A DNA stretch of 64,000 nt from Diphasiastrum complanatum (GCA_029204225.1 CM055096.1:63269240-63333239), one strand, 5' to 3'; shown: positions 1 through 11,300, counted from the stretch's first letter. Notes: a model not told the origin generated them from the letters alone. Numbers and translations are program-made.

Positions 1-109
1 TTTGTGCAAAAATGAAGCCATATTCTATCCCAGAGCTCAGCGCTGACAAAAAGTGCTATTTTGTGCAAAAATGAAGCCATATTCTATCCCAGAGCTCAGC
101 GCTGACAAA
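1..109. repeat. 59-bp tandem duplication at window edge
   Basis: Two head-to-tail copies of a 59-bp unit start at positions 1 and 60. The second copy loses identity after about 50 bp. The array probably continues left of the window, so the copy number is unknown. Confidence 0.85.
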
Positions 110-1238
110 CAGGCAATAATCTGAAATTTTTTCCAACGAATAGAGGGCAGTAGATCACTGATATATCTATGAAAAAGGAATCAGGTTAATGCCAAAAACA
201 GTCCAAAAATCCCAGACAGTAACAATGTAGTACAATGGCAGTACAATGGATTACCATAGCAGCTGAAAATCGCTGTCCAGATAGTGGTGGATGTGCGCTC
301 CTCTCCCTCCAAACCGTTGTCCAAAGAGTGGTGGATGCTCCTCTCTCTTCGAATTAATTACCATCTGCGAGCAATGAGCAGCGAGCATCGAGCAGCATCC
401 GTGAGCCTGTTACTGAGCATCGAGCATCGAGAAACAACCGTGAGGGAATTCCTCCGAGACATTTGAAAATTCCAACTGTCGTTCCTAGTCCGTTCCCTCA
501 AGCCCCTCTTCCTACCCAAACCCCTCTCGCGTGACCTACCCGAAGCCCCGTCCCACCCTGTTGGCCTTTACATGCGTGCTATCCACATGTCCAAATGTTA
601 TTGGAATGGGGTCAAAGCTGTCTACGCTCTGTCCCCATGCCAATAAGCGCCAACGCTCGCTGGCCCTCTGTTGGTTGCTCGTTGTGGCCCCATCCCTCCT
701 CCTGTCTGCTCCGTGCCCTCTGGCTCCCTCTACGACCATGCCTGTGGTCTCTTTCATGCCCTGCCTACGGCTCATTGCATTTTTTTGCTTTTCATATACC
801 TGCGAGTTGTCTTGCTAGCGGCCCACTCTTCTGCTTGCTATTCTACCCTCCAATGGCTCGCTCTAACCTGTTCGTTGTTTTTTTTGTTGTCTAAGTCCCA
901 TCCCTTTACCTATTGCCTACATGCGACCTGAGTCAAATCACTGCCCTCTGCCATTTCTTATCAGTGTTCCTGTTGCCCCGGATTGTGGCCAACGGATTTG
1001 TCTGCCCATTTCTTGTCTGTGGTTTAGGATTGTCCTGCAACCCTACATTCCTTCTCTTCTTGGTTTGTGCCCCTCTGATCTGCGGACCACCCTACTTTCC
1101 AAAACGGCCATCTAATCATCTTCCAGTCTGCCCATCGCTGCCAAGGTTGTGGCTTAACCCGACCTGTGGAGAGGAAAGAACCTGTCCATAACCTTACATG
1201 TGGGTTTGCTTGAAACCCGAACTTGTGGAAGAATTTGT
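110..1238. other. No gene recognised; pyrimidine-rich tract
   Basis: The stretch from about 480 to 1238 is C/T-rich on the + strand and contains short overlapping open frames of low complexity on both strands. No frame shows a recognisable domain. Phrases such as 'gtggcc' and 'gcccatt' recur loosely, suggesting decayed short repeats. Confidence 0.4.
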
Positions 1239-1324
1239 CTTCAGCCCTCTACCTTTTAGTTTGGCCTGAGGCCCGTTCTGCCTTCAGCCCTCTACCTTTT
1301 AGTTTGGCCTGAGGCCCGTTCTGC
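1239..1324. repeat. 43-bp perfect tandem duplication
   Basis: Two adjacent identical 43-bp units (1239-1281 and 1282-1324) begin with cttcagccc and end with cccgttctgc. They lie in the C/T-rich tract and no gene is associated. Confidence 0.9.
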
Positions 1325-1921
1325 CTTCTGTACCTACGGATTTGCTTGTGGCCCGATCCCTACCTTTCTTATCTGTGGACAATTTGTAGTTTGCAACCTA
1401 AGTTCTACTTGCGATTTTACTTCGCCTATAGATTTACTTAGAACCGTACTTGTGAAAATCCCTTGCTTACGACACATTTCCTAATTTTAGCCATGTCTAC
1501 TATTCGTCAGTTTGAAAGGGATACAATGACCCATGTACATTTGTTGCTAGGGTTTTACTTGCCAATTGCCTATCTGCAACTCTTTTCTTGGTCGATCATC
1601 GTTGTCCGGATTATGGCTAATCAAAATCTAACCCTATTTTACCTCACTCGTTAAGTGAATTTCAGCTTATATACGAGTCATGCTTGTACGTCTCATCGGT
1701 ATCTCAAAAGCCAAAGCTTACACGCATGATCTCTTGTCCATTTTAAAGTTCCTTGGGCTATCTGAAAATTGTCGGTAGATCGTTAGGAATTTGCCTTGTC
1801 GATTGCCATTGAAAGTGCATGTGATCATGAACGGCCTTATTTTCGACTCCATACCCAATGGAGCTTGAGCTGTAATTGTGGTATAGACCGACTTCCGTTA
1901 GCATTTCCTTAGATTGGCAGT
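1325..1921. other. No gene recognised
   Basis: No domain, LTR terminus or RNA gene is visible. The short frame at 1463-1654 (+) has no recognisable motif. Confidence 0.35.
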
Positions 1922-3021
1922 CTATTTGGAGGTCATTTTATAAGCCTTCAAAAGGCGTTCAATTTCTCGAACGTTTTCAACATCGCCACGATGTGCAAGG
2001 AGCTTAGCAGTAGGGTTAATGTCAATCATGTATTGTCGGATATACAGAAAGACAAGGTGGGACTTGACCACCTCTCTAGCAGGTTTATGCAACCAAAGGA
2101 AAAAGACATTAAGCTGATTTTGCAAAGACGCACCTTGAAAGAAAATGGAAAGATTATTCATTATGTACCAGATAGAGTGATCAAACCATATGATAGAAGA
2201 ATTGTTTTTGCATTTATCACCGCATCTGCACTTAAAGAAGGGTCTTTTCTAGTTCCAGATTCTAGCTTGATGAAGGTTCATTCTGTTAAAGCTAGTGTCA
2301 AAATGGCCTCTAGTTCTAGCCCATGTCTGTTCAGAAGGACATCTTGAAGGTCCAAATCTGCTCATCTTGATGACAATATCAAAGGCAATAGGAGTATCAA
2401 AAGAAGGATTCTTATGCAAAGCATCAAGCTTGCATGCTTGGACTTCTACATTAGTGAGATGAGCAAGAGCGATCTAGAGCTCAATAGAGATAGGGGCTAG
2501 GAAGTTGACAAAGGGAAGGCTCCAAAGTTTATAAGCAGTTTTTGCAGATTTAAACTCAATGATACAACTTGGTACCAATGGTACTCGACAACTATTGGCC
2601 TGAAAAACTCAAAGGCAGATTGATTTCCCACATCATAGATTTCTTGTGAGATGGACTCTAACTGAGAAGCACTATCTTCATCAAGGTCTTCGGTTAAAAT
2701 CAAAGGGTGAGGTGAAGTAGGAGCAGTATTAGGGACATGGGTATGAATAGAGGAATCACCATTCTCTTTTTCCAAGCAAGCAAATACTTTCCGAATATGT
2801 GTATTACAGAACTTTTCCTCAGCAGCAATTCGTTCAGCATAGTTTGAGAGGTCCATATAAGTTTTTTCAACCATGCTAGGGGTTTCTTTCTTTTTAATAA
2901 AATTCGTATAAATTTTGATCCAATCCATGATGCACATCAAATCAACAAGGCAAAGAATTTTATCATCCGGGCCAACAGCATGACAAGTAGTCATATCATA
3001 AGCGCACGAGACAGGTGTCAA
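1922..3021 (-). pseudogene. Unidentified protein-coding remnant (frameshifted)
   Basis: On the minus strand an open frame runs from 3021 to 2497 (174 codons). Near 2500 the sense continues in a different frame, as ...NFLAPISIEL then a stop, then a stretch containing IALAHLTNVEVQACKLDAL and SEQTWARTRGHFDTSFN down to about 2260. It continues again in the 2161-1922 frame (MNNLSIFFQ...). The amino-acid composition is protein-like and not low-complexity, and the pieces line up in order, so I read them as one decayed gene of roughly 350 codons with at least one frameshift and several stops. I do not recognise the family. It could be the gag-like or accessory ORF of an unknown transposable element or a degenerate host gene. 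No LTR termini are visible next to it. Confidence 0.4.
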
Positions 3022-3334
3022 AGCCGAGCATCAGTTGTTATCCATGTCCGAAACAAGATTCACTACTTTATCAGCTAGATTGCATTAAAAACAAGTACGT
3101 ACAATCTTCCCAATCATTCATTTCATAACATAGCAATACGTTCTGTCCATCACCCACGTGCTAAGGCATTCACACCGAAAGTATTGGATTAAGTATAGAG
3201 TAATCTTGAAGCCCGACGAGTCATTATCAATCCGAAGATTAATTGTATAGCTTTTTATTCTTCGAGAGCATTTCCCACCATATACAGATTACTAGCAATT
3301 GTAATCATTATTACTCAAGAGCATACTAGCATAT

Positions 3335-3336
<2 letters not shown>
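3022..3336. other. No gene recognised
   Basis: Mixed-composition sequence between the unidentified remnant and the first (AG)n block. Nothing supportable is visible. Confidence 0.3.
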
Positions 3337-3372
<36 letters not shown>

Positions 3373-3640
3373 AAAGGTAACCAACACTCCTAATCCTAGG
3401 AAGGTGTGTAGCCCTTGTTTTCTTCTGATAAAAGTGTGGTTCAAATGTTTCTCATTGGATGATAAGTTCCACGAGAAAGCCCAAACGTTGTAGGGAGGGA
3501 GCATGTGGTGACATTCTGGAATAGGATATAACCGTACGGTTCGGGAGTTTTGATTAGCACTCTCCTCGTGTGTTCTTTTTTTTTTTTCTCCTCGTGTGTT
3601 TAGGTTTTAGGGTTTAGGGTGTGCGTGTGAGCGTGCATGT
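3337..3640. repeat. Duplicated (AG)n block, copy 1
   Basis: A 34-bp (AG)n run is followed by about 270 bp that is closely repeated at 4207-4442. The shared part ends in ttttagggtttagggt followed by GT-rich sequence. Sequence before the (AG)n is unrelated in the two copies, so the duplication begins at or inside the microsatellite. Confidence 0.85.
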
Positions 3641-4117
3641 GCGTGTGCGTGTGTGAGCCTCTTATTGATGTCTATTCCTCAATGTGGTTTAATTTGAATC
3701 ATCATTGTTGTTTGAACTTGAAATGGTCGTGAATTGACAATAAATATATGTTGGTATATCAAGATTACAAAATCCCCCCCCCCCAGTTGATGCATAAAAA
3801 ATGAACAAAATGTGACTCAACATCACCACATTTTTTAGATTCTTTCACCACATTGAAGCCTTCATGTTGCCTTCTTGATTGCGTTTGTCCTTGAAATGAC
3901 GACACTTCTCCACTAGTGTTTTTATGAACCCGATAGGGAACTCCATATTTGGCCTAAGAAAAAAAACATGATCCCCACTCTCAACAATTTGTGGTATACG
4001 TAATTACTGTTTCAAGTTTACTAGTTTCTACTCTGATTTGTGGGATCTTCATCTAGTCCTGTTATTTTAATTTACAAGATCATAATTTTTGTGTTGTGTA
4101 TTGGTTATGTTTCTGCT

Positions 4118-4118
<1 letters not shown>
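3641..4118. other. Spacer, no gene recognised
   Basis: AT-rich spacer between the two duplicated (AG)n blocks. It contains a short C-run near 3775-3784. No coding signal. Confidence 0.3.
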
Positions 4119-4208
<90 letters not shown>

Positions 4209-4442
4209 AAAGGTAACCAACACTCCCAATCTTAGAAAGGTGTGTAGCCCTTGCTTTCTTCCGATAAAGACGTGGTTCAAATGTTTCTTGTTGGATGATA
4301 AATTCCACGAGAAAGCTCAAATGCCGTAGGGAGGGAGCATGTGGTGACATTCTGGAGGATATAACCATACAGTTTGAGAGTTTCGATTAGCACTCTCCTT
4401 GTGTGTGTTTAGGTTTTAGGGTTTAGGGTGTGCGTGTGCATG
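4119..4442. repeat. Duplicated (AG)n block, copy 2
   Basis: An 88-bp (AG)n run is followed by a diverged copy of the downstream sequence of 3371-3640, including the gggagggagcatgtggtgac segment and the TTTAGGG-like end. The longer microsatellite shows independent slippage since duplication. Confidence 0.85.
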
Positions 4443-4469
4443 TGTGATGTCATTCGTTTATGTTTCATG

Positions 4470-4640
4470 ATAATTCTAATCTAGACGCAATGTATCAAAA
4501 CTAGCCAATTAGAATGGGTCAAAATCTGACCTCGTCCATTTATCTACTTGCTAGAAATAGTATAAACACTATTTAGGCCTTTATTGACAAAAATAAATTT
4601 ATCTCTAAGTTGAAATTTCATGTTGGTCTCGAAATTGCCG
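4470..4640 (-). mobile_element. LTR fragment of copia family C (minus)
   Basis: This segment is a diverged partial copy of the LTR at 51661-52274 (and, inverted, of 39288-39650). Shared features include the tract around caatgtat...agccaattagaatggg and the later taggcctttatt and tgaaatttcatgttgg. Neither LTR terminus is present, so it is a truncated relic. Confidence 0.75.
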
Positions 4641-5044
4641 CCAAGGAGTAGATCAAGGACAAGGGCCAGAGCAGAGCGACCCCAATATCGATGGAGGAGC
4701 AACGTGCCTCGAACTCGCAAGGCTCTTGCTTGATATCGGCCAACCGAGCGTTCCGCAAACCCAAAAGTGTGGAGGGGGAGATTGATGAATTTCTTGTCCA
4801 ATATGCTTATGAATCCTTACGCGGTGGGTGGCAGATCACATTTATTGCCAAGGAAATAAAGGGAACGAGATTGCATGCCTCCCGGATCTGGCACCACAAC
4901 CTGCATGGCGGCAACATATCTTCGAGAAAACTCCATCGACCATCATGGCGTACGTTTCCAGTCCAAGGCAATTGCGGATCAACCCCCACTAAGTCCCTAT
5001 TCCATGCAGACACAAATGGACGCAGATGGACATCATTCTCATAG
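4641..5044. other. GC-richer segment, no gene recognised
   Basis: This stretch has higher GC than its surroundings and open frames on both strands (4691-5044 +, 5151-4807 -). Neither frame shows a domain I can name. It lies between the LTR fragment and the decayed copia at 5045. Confidence 0.3.
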
Positions 5045-5856
5045 GCCCGCATAGATATGTGTGGATCAAATCCAAGATGTTCTTCGGCCTCGCAACACCA
5101 CCACGCTTGAATTTCTCTCAATGTTGCTTCCCATACACACATGATTCGCACATTGTCTTCAAGTTGTCTTCCATCATAAGCAATCCCTTCACCATTTCTA
5201 ATTTCATCATCAAACTGAGGCTTCTCATGTTCAAATGACCAAGACTTTTATGCGACAGTTCAGTTTGTGATGAAATGGACTAGTTAAGTCCATGTTGCCC
5301 CTTAATTGTAGCATTCAACCTATACAATTTAGTCTTGGGCTCTCTTGTACCATCCGCAATGACCTTCAACTTCTGGTTCATGTCTTTCACAAAGCAACGA
5401 TCATGGAAAAATTATACTTTCAACTTTTGATCATTAATAACACCAACAAAAAATAGATTTTTCTTCAAACCTGGTACGTAAAGTATCTCCTTGATCGTTT
5501 CATCAAGTAGTTGGATGGAAACAATGCCTATCCCCTTGATCTTGCACACGTCACCATTTTCTTGTGAAATAGACGTTCCATTATCCAACTCTTTCAAGCT
5601 AATGAACCAATATTTATCACTTTCATGTGTCTTGTGGCTCCCAAGTCCATGTACCAAGCTTGATCCTCTTAATTGGATGATAATGCTAATATAATGAAGC
5701 TAGAGTCTTCGACTTCACCTTTGTCGACAAGGTTATCTGCTTGCTTTGGTTTCTCCTTGCCCGATTCCACCAAGAATTTTTAGCATTCACTCTTCCAATG
5801 GCTCTTTTTGCCGCAATAGAAGCACTTGTCTTTCTTCTTGGTATTGCTAGACTTGT
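5045..5856 (-). pseudogene. Decayed copia gag-NC / protease / pre-integrase fragment
   Basis: Read on the minus strand, the order is: a nucleocapsid zinc knuckle (CFYCGKKSHWKSEC, spacing CX2CX4HX4C) followed at once by a stop near 5782; a degenerate protease region (DLGSHKTHESD where DSGAS-H is expected; downstream IKGIGIVSI and ILYVPGLKKNL); the GAG-pre-integrase region (SLGHLNMRSLSLM, MCESCVYGKQ); and the first residues of integrase (LDLIHTYLCGP). Stops and frameshifts interrupt it throughout. Gag upstream of the knuckle is missing here. A gag N-terminal piece of the same orientation lies at 6960-7440, so the two may derive from one element split by later sequence. Confidence 0.85.
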
Positions 5857-5858
5857 GG

Positions 5859-5914
5859 ACTCTGATACCACTTTGTGGGATGCAATGGAATGGAAATTAT
5901 CAGCTCTGATACCA
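5859..5914 (-). promoter_or_regulatory. Two primer-binding-site-like motifs
   Basis: On the minus strand TGGTATCAGAGC occurs at 5914-5903 and TGGTATCAGAGT at 5870-5859, 44 bp apart. The motif is the usual tRNA-iMet primer site of plant copia elements. The lower site sits directly upstream of the nucleocapsid fragment, which suggests deletion of gag between PBS and NC. Confidence 0.6.
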
Positions 5915-6959
5915 CATCGGTTGACGTTTGGATTGATGTCAACTGATGAAACAAAAATTCTTAATAACAGGATCGTGGATTACTTAGAGAATGGATTTTT
6001 ATGAGCTGTTCTTTTGCGTTGAATCAGATTATCAGTGTAGGAGTCTTAGAACATGTGGCATTGCAGACTCTTATCAAATGTTTGTGAGCAGGAAAACGTC
6101 AAGAGAAAGACTACCAACCTTTGATGAGCTCACATGAATCTTGATGCAGGAGGAATAACGATGGGAAATGGTGAAAGCTCGTTGTCAAAACACTAATGAT
6201 CATCAGACACTTGAGACATGCCAAAAGCAAGGCAAGGGCAAGAGCAAGAAAAAGACTAAACAACAATCTGCCAAACTCAGAAGGAAGAAGGGTCATCTAG
6301 CTGTTGGAATTTAATCTAACTCCTACTCATCCCAACAACCCTTCTTCTTTCTCTGATTTTTACTCTCTCAGATGAAACCTGCAAAAAATGAACTGTTTTA
6401 AACAGTCAGCATATTTGAACTAATTGTCACTACAGTCTGCATTTTTACTCAGGTTTTTCACAAGCAAAAAATCCGACACCCGACACTGTCATTTCTTTTT
6501 ACCTTAATTTGCAACTAAGTGTTTAGCGACACTTATTTAAATTGTTTTTGGGCCAATCAGGCACTTCCAGAAAAGTGACACTTTTTGCAAAAAAATGCGA
6601 CACTGCATTTTTACATGCAATTTTTGACAAACGACAATTAGGGCAAAATGCGACACTACATTTTTACATGCAGTTTTTGACAAGCGAAAAAGATGAAAAA
6701 CTTGACACTGTAGTTTTACACGGGATACTACACAGGCGGCTATTGTTCTACATTTCTTTTCATTCTTTTTGAATGATAACTCTCACTCCTCTTACACAAA
6801 CACTATTATCAGATAATTGTATGGCTTTCTCTGACGCCTAAATTGATTCTACATTCTCTTCATACCAAGTTATCAGTATTAGAGGATTGCATGGCTATCT
6901 CAGACGCCTAATCATTTCTCCACAATCTCTCTTTCACGGCAGCTGTGTGCACCAACTCA
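5915..6959. other. Unassigned sequence with short imperfect repeats
   Basis: It follows a PBS-like motif and could include a decayed LTR, but I cannot find a matching partner or clear TG..CA ends. Two imperfect direct repeats are visible: about 45 bp starting near 6594 and 6653 (gcgacact..catttttacatgca), and about 60 bp around 6815-6850 and 6875-6910 (..ggct..ctc.gacgccta). A further near-duplicate at about 6952-7029 repeats caccaactcaacatcac. Confidence 0.35.
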
Positions 6960-7440
6960 ACATCACATATGTGCTCACGTAGGGAATGGTGGCACCAACT
7001 CAACATCACGTATGTGCTCACGTAGGGAATGCAGTTCGTCCCTTATTGCCCTGATTTTGGTCATATAAGTTTGAATGTGCTTCCCTTGTTCCATACATGC
7101 ACAATTCAATTTTGATTTCAAAAACATAATTCTTGATGGGTTTGAAGTCTCGAACTGCTAGTACATCTTCGGCTTGTCTTGGTATCACAACATCATTGAT
7201 GTGGATAATGATATGGTTCTTCACCAATAAGTTGATGAAGGTCAACGCCCTCCTCATCTTTTTGTCGAACACTTTGATGTCCACTTCATTTGGCGGTCTT
7301 TTCTCATCACCTGTTGATATCCCCCACATATTTCTCTATCAAAATGTTTTTTAGTTTGAACTTCCACATTGCATAGTTGGAAATCTCGTCCAATTTGTTA
7401 TTTTCGTTCAAAATGGACTCTCTCATGTTTGTCATCTCCA
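6960..7440 (-). pseudogene. Copia gag N-terminal fragment (minus)
   Basis: The minus-strand translation from about 7435 gives NKLDEISNYAMWKFKLKNIL, the typical copia Gag start (KLDG.NY..WK..M/L...L). It continues with RRALTFINLLVKNHIIIHI and decayed ...RAI/REAHSNLYDQNQG towards 7018. Frameshifts and the lack of a continuing NC show it is non-functional. Capsid protein of a retrotransposon particle is the ancestral role. Confidence 0.8.
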
Positions 7441-7524
7441 AAATGTCTAAAACTCCACCTGTAGGCTAAAAAGAGTATGTTGGAGACAATGGCAATGTCA
7501 AAATTCAAAAATAAAGACCTACAA

Positions 7525-8254
7525 TGTGAAGTTTTTAGCACGTGTGAACTTCACCACACACCCTACAGGATCTTACTGAGGTGTTGTGATTGCACAAGAT
7601 TGATCAAAGAACAGTATGCTTAAAAAATCTAAGACAAAAGCACAATGGTATACATCTGATGAAAAAATCTAACTCTTCACTATGAGAAATGAATGTCAGA
7701 AATAATACTAAGCGTTCAGTATGGGAAAAAGAGGCTGCTCTCGGGTAGAGAGAGAAAATCATACATAGAAAACTCGAGTAGAGAGAGAATGAGTCCAAAA
7801 CACGAAAATCTCAATATTCACAATATGGCAAAACATGCCCAGCTTTCCCTACATGAGAGAGACTCGAATTCCTACAGTGGAGTTGCATGAAAAGTCCACT
7901 TAACTGAACTAATTCACCTACCAGAGATCCACATGTGTAACTACATGCATGTATGGTGCATGTACTGCATGTCAACTCATAAAATTGCCTAGACATGTGT
8001 AGATCACAGAAACTACTTTGCATGTTGCATGCATTGATTGCATGTGGCTTGCATGCATACAGTAAGACTTTGCATGCTATCTAAACATCTGCATGTCATC
8101 ATAATTGAACCTATCTAACTCAAATCTGAGCTACACTAGAAGGATATATGCTCAATTCACACTCCTTATATGTACAACATGAAATCTAGTGGAAATTATC
8201 ATGGACATGACCCCAAACTCGAGACAGAAAGATAATATTTTAATAATCTTCACA
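7525..8254 (-). repeat. 3' LTR of element 1
   Basis: 730 bp, bounded on the + strand by tgtgaag and cttcaca. It is almost identical to the partner at 12864-13591, with scattered single-base differences (for example ggcaaga versus gacaaaa near 7630), implying a modest age. It contains several gcatg-rich palindromic stretches around 7940-8090. Confidence 0.95.
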
Positions 8255-8264
8255 CTCCTCCTTA
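8255..8264 (-). promoter_or_regulatory. Polypurine tract of element 1
   Basis: On the minus strand the sequence is TAAGGAGGAG, directly before the TGTGAAG of the 3' LTR. This is the standard plus-strand priming position of LTR elements. Confidence 0.85.
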
Positions 8265-8268
8265 AAAT

Positions 8269-9159
8269 TTATGTTCCTATCAACATAGATTTTGAAATTA
8301 GGCCAAGGTTAGACCTCATCTTCATAAAGACATTCTTGAGTAAAGGCTTGGTGAGAATATCTGCAAAACAATCTGAAGATGAAACATGCTCCAATGAGAT
8401 CTCTCTTCTAATGACTTTTTCTCTTACAAAATGATGAGCCACTTCAATATGTTTGCTCCTTGCATGAAAGACTGGATTATTTGCAAGAGCCTGAGCAGAA
8501 ATGTTATCATTCTTGATAATTGGTAAATCTTCATCTGCATAACACTTAAGCTCCAAAAGTAGCCTTTTGATCCATAAAACCTCCTTTGTTGTGGTTGTAA
8601 GAGATTTGTATTCAGCTTCACAAGATGATAAGGAAATAGTTGTCTGCTTCTTTGACAGCCAAGAAACCAGATTTCCTCCAAGAAATATAGTGTAAACACT
8701 TGTGGATCTCCTATCCAACCTGTCTCCTGCAAAATCTAAATCTGAAAAAGCAATCAATGTCAGATCTTCTCCTTCATAGTATAGTCCATAATCCAAGGTA
8801 GAAGATATATACCTCAAGACTCTTTTAGCCAACTTCCAAGACTCTTTAGCCAACTTTGGATTCTGCATGTGTTGACTTAGCTTATGAACACAAAAGCTTA
8901 TATCAGGCCTAGTCACTGTTAACCAAATAAGTGAGCCAATAAGACTCCTATAAAGAGTGATGTCCTCAAAGGATTTTTCATCATCTTTAAGAGGAACTTT
9001 TACAGTGTGCTTCATAGGTGTATCTATGCCTTTACAATTTTCCATATGAAATTTCTTGAGCATGGAAAGTGCATATCTACTTTGGCTTATAAATGCATGA
9101 CCTTTCCAAAAATCTATTTCAAGGCCTAGAATATAGTGAAGAACTCCTAAGTCCTACAT
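8269..9159 (-). pseudogene. Copia RT C-terminus and RNase H (element 1)
   Basis: The open frame 9063-8269 (264 codons) covers the RT connection and RNase H. Visible family motifs are CKGIDTPM, LIGSLIWLTVTRPDISF, AFSDLDFAGD (first RNase H Asp), STSVYTIFLGGNLVSWLSKK, SLSSCEAEYKSL (catalytic Glu), KSKHIEV-like and FADILTKPL at the end. Upstream, 9159-9064 continues as DLGVLHYILGLEIDF but is separated from the main RT by two stops (TEF*M*DLG). RNase H would degrade the RNA strand during reverse transcription; the frame itself looks undamaged. Confidence 0.92.
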
Positions 9160-9771
9160 TTAAAACTCAGTATCAAGTGCATGCTTAGTTTCTTCAACTA
9201 ACTTCTCACTGTTTCCACAAAGAATGATATCATCTACATAGATGAGAAGAATAATTACAAAGTTATCTACAAACTTATAATACAAAGAATGGTCATATTC
9301 ACTTAGACAAAATCCGAGTGATATGAGATAAGAATTGAGCCTTGCATACCAAGACCTTGGTGCTTGTTTCAGTCCATACAGACTTTTGAACAAAAGACAA
9401 ACTTTTGATTCATCACCTTCCTTCACAAAACCTGGAGGTTGCTCCATATAAATCTCCTCCTCAAGGTAACCATTGAGAAATACATTAGAAACATCAAACT
9501 GGAACATATTCCATTTGTGAAAACATGCAAGAGAGATGAGTATTCGAATTGTTACCATCTTTGCAACTGGTGCAAAGGTATCTTCATAATCAAGACCTTT
9601 AATCTGTGAGTAGCCTTTAGCACAAAGTCTTGCTTTATACTTATTGATAGATCCATCATGATTATACTTGATTCTGAATACCCACTTACATCCAATCACA
9701 TGCATGTTGTTTGGTGGCTCCACAAGCTCCCATGTGTTATTTGACATCAAGGCTTCAAATTCTTGGGTCAT
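9160..9771 (-). pseudogene. Copia reverse transcriptase (element 1)
   Basis: An open frame of 203 codons begins MTQEFEALMSNNTWELV. It contains [70 protein letters not shown] and the polymerase motif LIYVDDIIL, so all the usual copia RT blocks are present in order. V-S-N replaces the more usual V-K-S/T before AFLNG. It ends at stops just after the TEF residues, cutting RT from RNase H. Confidence 0.93.
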
Positions 9772-10127
9772 TGCTTCAACCCACTCGTTGGATTGAAAAG
9801 CTTCTTGGACATCCTTAGGCTCTTATCTAATATAAAAAGTGCATGATAGGAAGTTTCACCTTCCACTTGCCTTCCTTCTTCATCATATGTGAGCCTCCTT
9901 GGCTCAGATCTTGCTCGTGTAGATCTTCTTGGTGTGATAGCTTGAATCTGCTCCTCCTCAAGCCTCTGCCTCACCTCTTCTTGAACAGCATCAAGGTTGA
10001 TGATTGACCTTGCATGAGTCTCTTTGATCTGAACATCATCCAAGTTAAATTTCTGATCTTCATGGAAGACCACATCTCTACTAATAACATTTTTGTCAAT
10101 AGAGGGAAAATAAATCTTGTATGTTTT
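9772..10127 (-). pseudogene. Integrase-RT linker region (element 1)
   Basis: This region carries the variable copia linker: DVVFHEDQKFN, a low-complexity EEEQIQAITPRRSTRARSE section and the conserved SEPRRLTYDEEGRQ motif. The open frame 10073-9768 covers most of it and is out of frame with RT by a few bases. Confidence 0.8.
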
Positions 10128-10760
10128 TTAAGTAGATGCATAACCTACAAAAATTCCTTTTACTGCACTAGGATCTTCCTTCTTCCTAGTTTCTAGAGGT
10201 ACATGCACAAAGCATACACAGCCCAAAATCCTAAGATGATCTACCTTAGGCTTTTTCTTATACAACATCTCAAATGGTGTCTTTCCTCCTATTGCAAGAT
10301 TTGGAAGCCTATTACAAAGATAGTTTGCACATGCAACTGCCTCTCCCCAAAATTCTTTAGGCAGAGAAGCTTCCAGCCTAATGGCTTTTGCACATTCACA
10401 CAAAGTTCTATTTTTTCTCTCAGCAACTCAATTTTGCTGAGGAGCAAGAGAACTCTGAATACCCTCTCTCTCTCACAAAAGTCTTTAAACTTATTGGAAG
10501 TGTATTCCCCTCCACTATCACTTCTTAAAGCTTTTATCTTGAAAGGAAACTGCTTCTCTACATAAGCTTTAAAAGTAAGAAAAACATCATAAACCATGGC
10601 TTTTGAAGACAACATATAGATCCAAGAATGTCTTGTATAATCATCTACAAAAGAGACAAAGCAGTTGGCTCCTCCTTTGCCCTTAGTTGATGGGAAATGA
10701 ACATCTGAGTGTAAAGTTCAAATGGTTGCTTTGGCTTGATACTTGATCTAGGAAAAGGCC
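10128..10760 (-). pseudogene. Copia integrase core (element 1)
   Basis: The integrase core is spread over two frames. One gives VYDVFLTFKAYVEKQ and KALRSDSGGEY (second catalytic Asp). After a frameshift in the QQNGVAER region the frame 10403-10128 gives KAIRLEASLPKEFWGEA, CNRLPN, KTPFEMLYKKKP and GIFVGYAS. Upstream, an earlier frame carries the end of the pre-integrase zinc region (ACVLAKSH). The frameshift removes the third catalytic residue context. Confidence 0.88.
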
Positions 10761-11300
10761 TTATGTGTGACTTTGCCAGCACACAAGCTTCACAAGGTAG
10801 AAGCTCCTTTGACAATGTCTTTGGTAGACCAACAGCTTTTCCTTCTTATGCCACAGATCCTCTTGTAGAACCTTGGTCTCATCAGGAATATCTGAAATGT
10901 TAGCACTCTCCCTAGAATCTAGTTTGTACAACTTACCAATTCTAGATCCTCTAGCAATAACTTCATTTTCTCTTGAGATTATACACTTGTCAACTTGAAA
11001 CTTGACATCCAATCCACTATCAAACAATTGTCCTACACTAATGAGATTCTTAGTCAATTTAGATACATACAGTACATCATGTAAGCAAAAAGATTTTGAT
11101 GATGATGCATGTAATGGAATGCTACCTATTCCTTCAATCCTACACTCTACATCATTAGCAGTATAGATTGACCTTTTTGCCCCTAGATATGGCATGAGAT
11201 TAGTGAAAGAGTTCCTAGAACTAGACATGTGGGAACTAGCCCCACTATCTATCCACCAGACTTCTTCATTCTTAAAAGGAAAAGATGAAAAAGTAGACAT
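10761..11300 (-). pseudogene. Copia protease and GAG-pre-integrase (element 1)
   Basis: The open frame of 179 codons carries the aspartic protease active site WWIDSGASSHM and the flap-side region ECRIEGIGSIPL and LHDVLYVSKLTKNLISVGQL. The pre-integrase motif starts at DLWHKK and then shifts frame. The protease would process the Gag-Pol polyprotein; its active site is intact. Confidence 0.93.

Noticed and set aside
531-1191. Several overlapping 60-99 codon frames on the + strand and one on the minus strand
   Set aside because: C/T-rich low-complexity sequence; frames overlap each other in different phases and show no domain.
4080-4329. Open frames of repeated Leu-Ser or Arg-Glu (also at 3292, 19680, 32111, 44267 and 49018)
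   Set aside because: They are translations of (AG)n/(CT)n microsatellites and have no coding meaning.
7940-8090. Palindromic gcatg-rich stretch as a CRISPR-like or regulatory array
   Set aside because: It lies inside an LTR, is shared by both LTRs and has no regular spacing.
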